Source: Holothuria scabra (lineage: Eukaryota; Echinodermata; Holothuroidea; Aspidochirotida; Holothuriidae). Taken from it: a DNA stretch of 64,000 nt. Below the pieces are notes generated by a model. The model searched no databases. It was given only the letters and a program-made list of their open reading frames with translations, and was not told the origin of the DNA. Where the stretch lies: the NCBI GenBank assembly GCA_037179385.1, contig CM074187.1, positions 5,146,001-5,210,000 on the forward strand, read 5' to 3'. Numbering within the stretch: the first letter of the stretch is position 1; each line of letters starts with the position of its first letter. Below, in pieces: positions 59,801 to 64,000 of this stretch. Position numbers and translations under genes: made by a program.

Positions 59801-61872
59801 GAGAAATCCTGCGTACGCCACTGCGTTAGTACAGTACATACAAATAAACCAGATATTGTTTACCAAAATAATATACTTTGTTATTTCCGATTGCTCTATG
59901 TTTTACTGTACTTTAAGATTAAAATGCAGGTAATATTACAAAATGACATGGTAATGTTGTTAAAATTGTAAGTATGCATATTTTATATGAAATACATACA
60001 CATTGACCGGGAAAATTTTGGGGGAAATTTCATACCTTTGCCCCCCCTGGAAAAAATCCTAGCTACGCAACTGGAATGATTGCTTTTCCTAAAGTCATCC
60101 CAACTCTCTAGCAAAGAGCTGTTTGTCAAATTCAAACTATAAACTGCTTCCCAAAGAAGCTAAATTAAACAGCTAAATGGTTGCTGCTGCATAATGTTAT
60201 CTGAGGCAAACCAACTGACAATCTGGGATGACATTTCAAAATATTTCAAAATCAAGAGCTTTCATTGAAGAAAGTTTGGAATTCTGTGAAAGACAGTTTA
60301 CAAAAAAAGCAATATAGTTGGGGGTGTCTGTTGATGATATGGTGTCACATATCCAATTTTGTCATTTCAAGAGCTCAGAAAAGTTTACCAAACTGATTTA
60401 GGCCTATGAGCGAGAACTAATACATTTTATATTGCAAATATCCATATGCTTCCACCCTAGTGTTTGCACAGGTACTAAAAATTAGGACCCGGGTACCCGA
60501 TCGCAATGCCCGTCGGGTACCCCGATTACCCGGTGTTACTGTGACTAAAAGATAAGAGCATTTTGTAAGGCATACTCCATAAGACATGCATGGCAACATT
60601 AACATCGGTATTGGATAGGCATAGCAATCACATCCCCAAGTTCAAAAACATTTGATTTGTAAGAAGGTTGAATCGTCTTGTCTTGTTTTGGATAAAAAAT
60701 GACAAGTAAAAAAAAAAACGTTACAGAAAACAGTAAAATAAGAAAATAATACTTTCCAAGGCCTATATCAATTTGATATTGAATTGTGGGATGCTTTCCT
60801 ACTCGTAAAACCAGCATACAAAGAGCTCTCTTGCACGTCAAAAATTACTGATTGTAAACAAATGGGGTCATGTTTGTGAACTACCCTCACACTACTTTGA
60901 AATGTACTTTGGAATTATCACTAATGGTGTAGGTACTTTCTAAATGTAGCTAGCCTCGTGTTGACATCCAGGCACGGTAACATATAAAGCTTTCACACTG
61001 TAAACTTCGTAGTCTTTTTGAGGGCCATTTTGGGCCAAAATAATGTAATATGTACTGGCCTGAAAAATTGTGAATGTTTACGGTGTTATTACATTGATGT
61101 CGTTTTACTTTACAGATAGTGGCAAAGTGTTGATTTGCATACAACTGAAACCTTTAACCATAATGAAATCTTTGAGGATTATACTCGAGGTGGCATAATG
61201 TATTAATAATAAGATTGTATATCATGCAAGGCTCAGTTTACCCAGCATGCCGAACATTACGGGCACTGTTTTTGCAAGCTGGGCAGGGGTGATACATTAT
61301 GTTTTGCTATGTCTGAGTGAAACAGTATGATGTGATTTTAAATCTGCCTTCAGATAGCTTGCTTGCATGTAAGTTTATAAGCAATTTACATGTGATGTGT
61401 GAGAAGTAACTCACTAGGTGACCATAGCGAGATCAAGCCACACGCTGATAAAAATTTCAACTTGGGAAACAAAGTACAGACAACTTTCAAACTTACATGT
61501 AATTTCTAGGGGCTCTCTTCATTCTCAGTCTCGGAGAATGTTTACCAAATTGGCAAAATATTTCTGTCCATTGCCGTGGGCAATGGCGTTAATGGGGTAA
61601 TCCTTTTTGCATGCATTTTTTTTAAGATTCGGGTAGTAGATTTGGAACTGGGTAGCCTAATACCATGGGTAGGCCAGATTATAGAGTACCTGGGTCTATG
61701 GGTGAACTGGGCCTAGGCCTATATAAAGCGATCGTGGAACCTCTAAGGCTGTATTCGAGCAAACCAACCATAATGCCATACATGATTACATGATATAGCC
61801 TAGGCCTAGCTACCATGAAAAATTCATCTGTGAATATTTACCTGAAGTGAGATGTTTAGGAGCCGGTGCCAT
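50638..61872 (-). CDS. GSTO1: Glutathione S-transferase omega
   Basis: Cytosolic omega-class GST: thioltransferase, dehydroascorbate reductase and methylarsonate reductase in known members. Minus-strand exons are 61872-61842, 55445-55340, 53467-53242, 52198-52078 and 50882-50638 (stop TAG). All joins keep frame and give 242 residues; human GSTO1 has 241. The N-terminal thioredoxin fold holds [20 protein letters not shown] with catalytic Cys30, then [26 protein letters not shown] (the cis-Pro and glutathione-binding ES pair). The C-terminal helical domain ends [13 protein letters not shown] and [12 protein letters not shown]. The start is chosen because the short exon 1 ([10 protein letters not shown]) matches the variable Pro-rich GSTO N-terminus. 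GSTO1 versus GSTO2 orthology is not assignable. No neighbour is functionally linked. Confidence 0.95.
52078..52198 (-). CDS. GSTO1: GSTO exon 4: C-terminal domain helices
   Basis: 121 bases encoding [40 protein letters not shown]. Acceptor TTTTTCAG, donor GTAATA. Confidence 0.92.
52360..52900. repeat. TGACC-unit repeat ending in CA microsatellite
   Basis: Degenerate TGACCTC..AAATGACCTCC units (52490-52600), ending in (CA)n at 52845-52870 and the sequence ATGACATCACCATTGCATAG. The same CA-then-CATCACCAT end appears near 55110. Inside a GSTO intron. Confidence 0.55.
53242..53467 (-). CDS. GSTO1: GSTO exon 3: glutathione-binding site
   Basis: 226 bases encoding [40 protein letters not shown] and on to [13 protein letters not shown] and YES form the G-site. 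Acceptor CTTTCAG, donor GTGAGG. Confidence 0.95.
54440..55160. repeat. Full-length composite TGACC / CA / spacer repeat
   Basis: TGACCCC..TGACC units at 54610-54650, CA-rich tract 54760-54810, spacer 54840-55080 (shared, inverted, with 37020-37260), second CA-rich tract 55092-55110, and CATCACCATCGCA end. This copy suggests the whole element order. Confidence 0.6.
55340..55445 (-). CDS. GSTO1: GSTO exon 2: active-site cysteine
   Basis: 106 bases, residues 11-46, carrying [19 protein letters not shown]. The CPFAER motif with a Cys in place of Ser/Tyr defines the omega class. Donor GTAAGT at 55339. Confidence 0.95.
55663..55742 (+). repeat. SINE head fragment
   Basis: TGTATGGTCTGGTAGTTGAG then GATTCTCAGGTCAAGTCATA and CCAAAGACTT as in the 5' part of copies 5 and 6. 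Body missing. Confidence 0.45.
56521..56632. mobile_element. MITE family A, partial inverted copy
   Basis: Inverted relative to 41701: ends GGGTGAGAGGATTGGTCCTT. Only the terminal third remains. In GSTO exon-1 intron. Confidence 0.5.
56832..56850 (+). repeat. Isolated CAGTGGCGTAGG terminus
   Basis: CCAGTGGCGTAGGAAGC resembles the end of the 58096 element family. The partner end was not found. Confidence 0.35.
58096..60073. mobile_element. 1,978-bp hAT-like element with perfect 8-bp target duplication
   Basis: Left end CAGTGGCATAGCTAC, right-end complement CAGTTGCGTAGCTAGG. GAATGATT flanks both sides exactly (58088-58095 and 60074-60081). G/C-rich subterminal runs and GGGGAAATTT are shared by both ends. 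No transposase ORF, so non-autonomous. An inner terminus GCAGTGGCGTACGCAGG-like (complement, about 59805-59823) and TTAGTGGCGTGC near 58814 suggest a nested related element. In the first GSTO intron. Confidence 0.75.
61842..61872 (-). CDS. GSTO1: GSTO exon 1 with start codon
   Basis: 31 bases: ten codons ([10 protein letters not shown]) plus G, then donor GTAAAT. Joins in frame with exon 2, 6.4 kb away. Upstream sequence to about 62100 is expected to hold the promoter; no TATA box or antioxidant response element was found by eye. Confidence 0.85.
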
Positions 61873-62811
61873 ACTGTTAACATATGTACTCGGTCAGATT
61901 TACAGTTCCCCTGTGAAGCTACCCTTCCAAAGTAGGTATAATAGACAAAATGGGGTGGCTAATCGTAATTTTACAAGGACACTTGTTTTGTACAACTGCA
62001 GCACTACATGAATACTCTGAATGCAGTACGCTACGCACTGTGTGATTGTCGCCCAACATGCAGTCCTTCCACAAATGAAAACAAGAGTGCAATCCACGGA
62101 GTTGCATGTCTCATCGCTAACATGTGCGCAAGTTGGTTACAGAACTTGAACTATTTATGTGCTAGAAGTTTTATCTGTGCTGTTTTTATGCTACAGTAGA
62201 ATTTCACTGACGAAAAATACCATACTAAAGCTGCATGCCACAATCCTTTGAAATTCCTATTTGAAGTCCATTTGGGAATCATTTTTTTTTCGTTCCAAGG
62301 GACGGAAGTTTTTTTTTTTTCATAAGATAGCGAGGGGAAAGAATATGGCACAGACCAATCAAGTTCTTGGAACTATAGGCGCACCCCTTATTCAAAAACA
62401 AAAAAAAACATCATTTGGATATTTAAATTCTGACACCGGATTATAAAAGAACTGGAGAAGGGCTACCCAATCCTTGTAACGGTTGCCCTTTTAATCCAGT
62501 AGGCCTATCTAAGATTTTGGAACAAATTTATTTTTAAGATGTTGGTATCCCCTTGCAACACTCTAAAGAAAACTAGCTTGACTGTTACACTTAACTGATA
62601 CGGATATGAACGCAACGATTAAAAAAGGAAGACGCTTTCGCGGACGCTTCAGACAAGTGCGTAATTGTTATTATTCAGGCACTAGCTGTATGAGCGTATT
62701 CTCCATCTTGACGCGACGGCAAACTTCACGTGTGCCCCGGATCGCTGATATGCGCATCATGTGCGTCTCAATTAAAAAACTGGGTGTGTGCGCCATGTTG
62801 AAAGCGTGGTG
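61873..62811. other. GSTO upstream region
   Basis: Expected promoter side of GSTO. TAGGCCTA-type octamers at 61700-61810 and 62500. From 62600 CpG density rises (CGCTTTCGCGGACGCTTC near 62632). No second gene is recognised. Confidence 0.4.
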
Positions 62812-63085
62812 TTAGAAGATTTCCGGCCGACGCACAAACCTTTTCTGCGCACTGGCCGGTGGCGAATCCTAGCCCGTGGCAAGGAAATTGTCACGTACCT
62901 TTTTTGGCAATGCTTCAAAACCGCCAAGTTTTCAGGGCACTAATTTGTAAGATAGGTAGGCCCTATGCCTAACCTAATGTTAGTCACCCACAGTTTCATA
63001 TCTTGGGTTATTCCTTGCCATGGGCTAGGATTCGCCACAGGCCAGTACGCAGAAAAGATTAATGTGTCGGCCAAAAATCTTCTAG
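62812..63085. repeat. 75-bp inverted repeat around a 124-bp spacer
   Basis: Left arm 62812-62886 and right arm 63011-63085 pair at about 65 of 75 positions (outer ends TTAGAAGATTT and CTAGAAGATTT; inner GGCGAATCCTAGCCC). Spacer includes a TAGGCCCTATGCC segment. Likely a foldback MITE; no clear target duplication. Confidence 0.75.
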
Positions 63086-63379
63086 TAAAGTAAGTTCCTC
63101 GGTAACTGTTCTTTGGGTACACCTTGACATAAAGTGAATGATTTCCCTACTAACTTATGTCCATAAATACCGACATACGACGTTTTGAATTCCCAATTAC
63201 AGGCCAGCCTGGCTCAGTCCATTTGAAATTCGAACTAATGCGAAAAAACGTATGTGAACGCGTCTCAAAAATGGGTACCAGGAAGCTCACAATCATCGAA
63301 TCATGTGCATGGTAACGCGTGTTAGTGCATACATAATTGCAAACACCGGTGCTACAATAGCAGTGAGCGTGGCCACTGA

Positions 63380-63777
63380 CTACATTGTGAATTGTGTATT
63401 GCGCGGTGACTGCTTAGTATTCGCAATAGCATCTTCATCAAACAGCTCATAGGGTAAAGACGCGCTCGTTGTGGGGACGCGCTTGTTTTGGTCTGCCCAC
63501 ACATATTCATTGCTGTTCTTTATAACGACCGAACCGCGTCTTTCTTGCAATAAAACAGAACTATTTTTACCCGCGCGCATAAACACACGAACATATTGGC
63601 CAATGATTTGCTCCGAATCCCCACCATGGTCTGCGCCTTCCACTCTGTATGTTGGACTCTGTATTGTGATGCAATCGTTTTCATGAGTTTGCTAAGATAA
63701 CATAACTTTACCGAACGTATTAGTTCCACATCTAGATGCGCGCCGTAGGGCAGGGTTTGTGTCGCCAATTGCGTCAT
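63380..63777 (-). CDS. Unrecognised ORFs in CpG-rich right-end DNA
   Basis: Two overlapping reverse frames: one of 85 codons from 63777 and one of 87 codons from 63643 (MEGADHGGDSEQIIGQYVRV.. RVPTTSASLPYELFDEDAI). Composition looks more protein-like than most chance ORFs here and the DNA is CpG-richer than the window average. No known domain recognised and no convincing splice sites. It could be an exon of a gene beyond the right edge, a transposon remnant or chance. Confidence 0.2.
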
Positions 63778-64000
63778 AAAAGTCAGGCGAGGTGTTGCGG
63801 CATTTTTCGAAATTGTATTTTGAAGGCAGTTTTCCTTCGAATATCATTTATGCCGAATTGTACGGGTTTTTTTAATGGGGTGTGAGATGATATTTGTAAA
63901 ATACTGTATCTAATCTTGCAATAGCCTTCACAAAAGTTTTTGTGGCCGTGTCATGCCCACTTTAACCTTTGACAATCTGTAACGTGAACTATGTCCTTGG

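Noticed and set aside
62606..62815. ORF beginning MNATIKKGRRFRGRFRQVRN
   Set aside because: Arg-rich only because of CpG-rich DNA; no family match and it runs into the inverted repeat.
63380..63643. Kinesin motor N-terminus
   Set aside because: The YVRV..R and FDEDAI resemblance is superficial; no P-loop or switch motifs follow.

Overview
This is a eukaryotic, intron-rich, AT-rich nuclear window with three recognisable protein-coding genes. Exons are short (31 to 1,090 bases), introns are 0.15 to 6.4 kb, and nearly every splice site is GT..AG. Much of the non-coding DNA is small DNA-transposon relics (MITEs), tRNA-like SINEs and fragments of non-LTR retrotransposons. The gene set, the frequent TAGGCCTA-type octamers and the repeat types suggest a marine invertebrate deuterostome. 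An echinoderm is my first guess, but this is an inference and no species marker is present.

Layout. (1) 2202-13422, minus strand: the first four coding exons (residues 1-162) of a CDK2-type cyclin-dependent kinase. The rest lies beyond the left edge. Its last visible intron holds a tandem array rich in TGACCTTTGACC motifs. (2) 13423-14000: a likely shared divergent promoter with an E2F consensus between two inverted CCAAT boxes. (3) 16346-41492, plus strand: a complete 17-coding-exon gene for an LEDGF/HDGF-family chromatin protein, about 1,128 residues. It has an N-terminal PWWP domain, long acidic and lysine/glutamate helical tracts, an integrase-binding-type domain (IBD) and an unusual 400-residue acidic tail. 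(4) 41493-50637: 3' UTR and gene-poor DNA with repeats. (5) 50638-61872, minus strand: a complete five-exon omega-class glutathione S-transferase of 242 residues with its active-site Cys30. Its 6.4-kb first intron holds a roughly 2-kb hAT-like element with a perfect 8-bp target duplication. (6) 61873-64000: GSTO upstream DNA with a 75-bp inverted repeat and an unassigned ORF.

The three genes do not form one pathway. CDK2 drives the G1/S transition. The LEDGF-like protein would tether partners to H3K36-methylated active genes. GSTO is a cytosolic thioltransferase/dehydroascorbate reductase. The most unusual coding observation is a methionine at the position of the inhibitory Thr14 in CDK2. The LEDGF-like gene is also notable: it is about twice vertebrate length, its IBD hotspot residues are substituted, and its acidic tail contains two conserved-looking hydrophobic islands.
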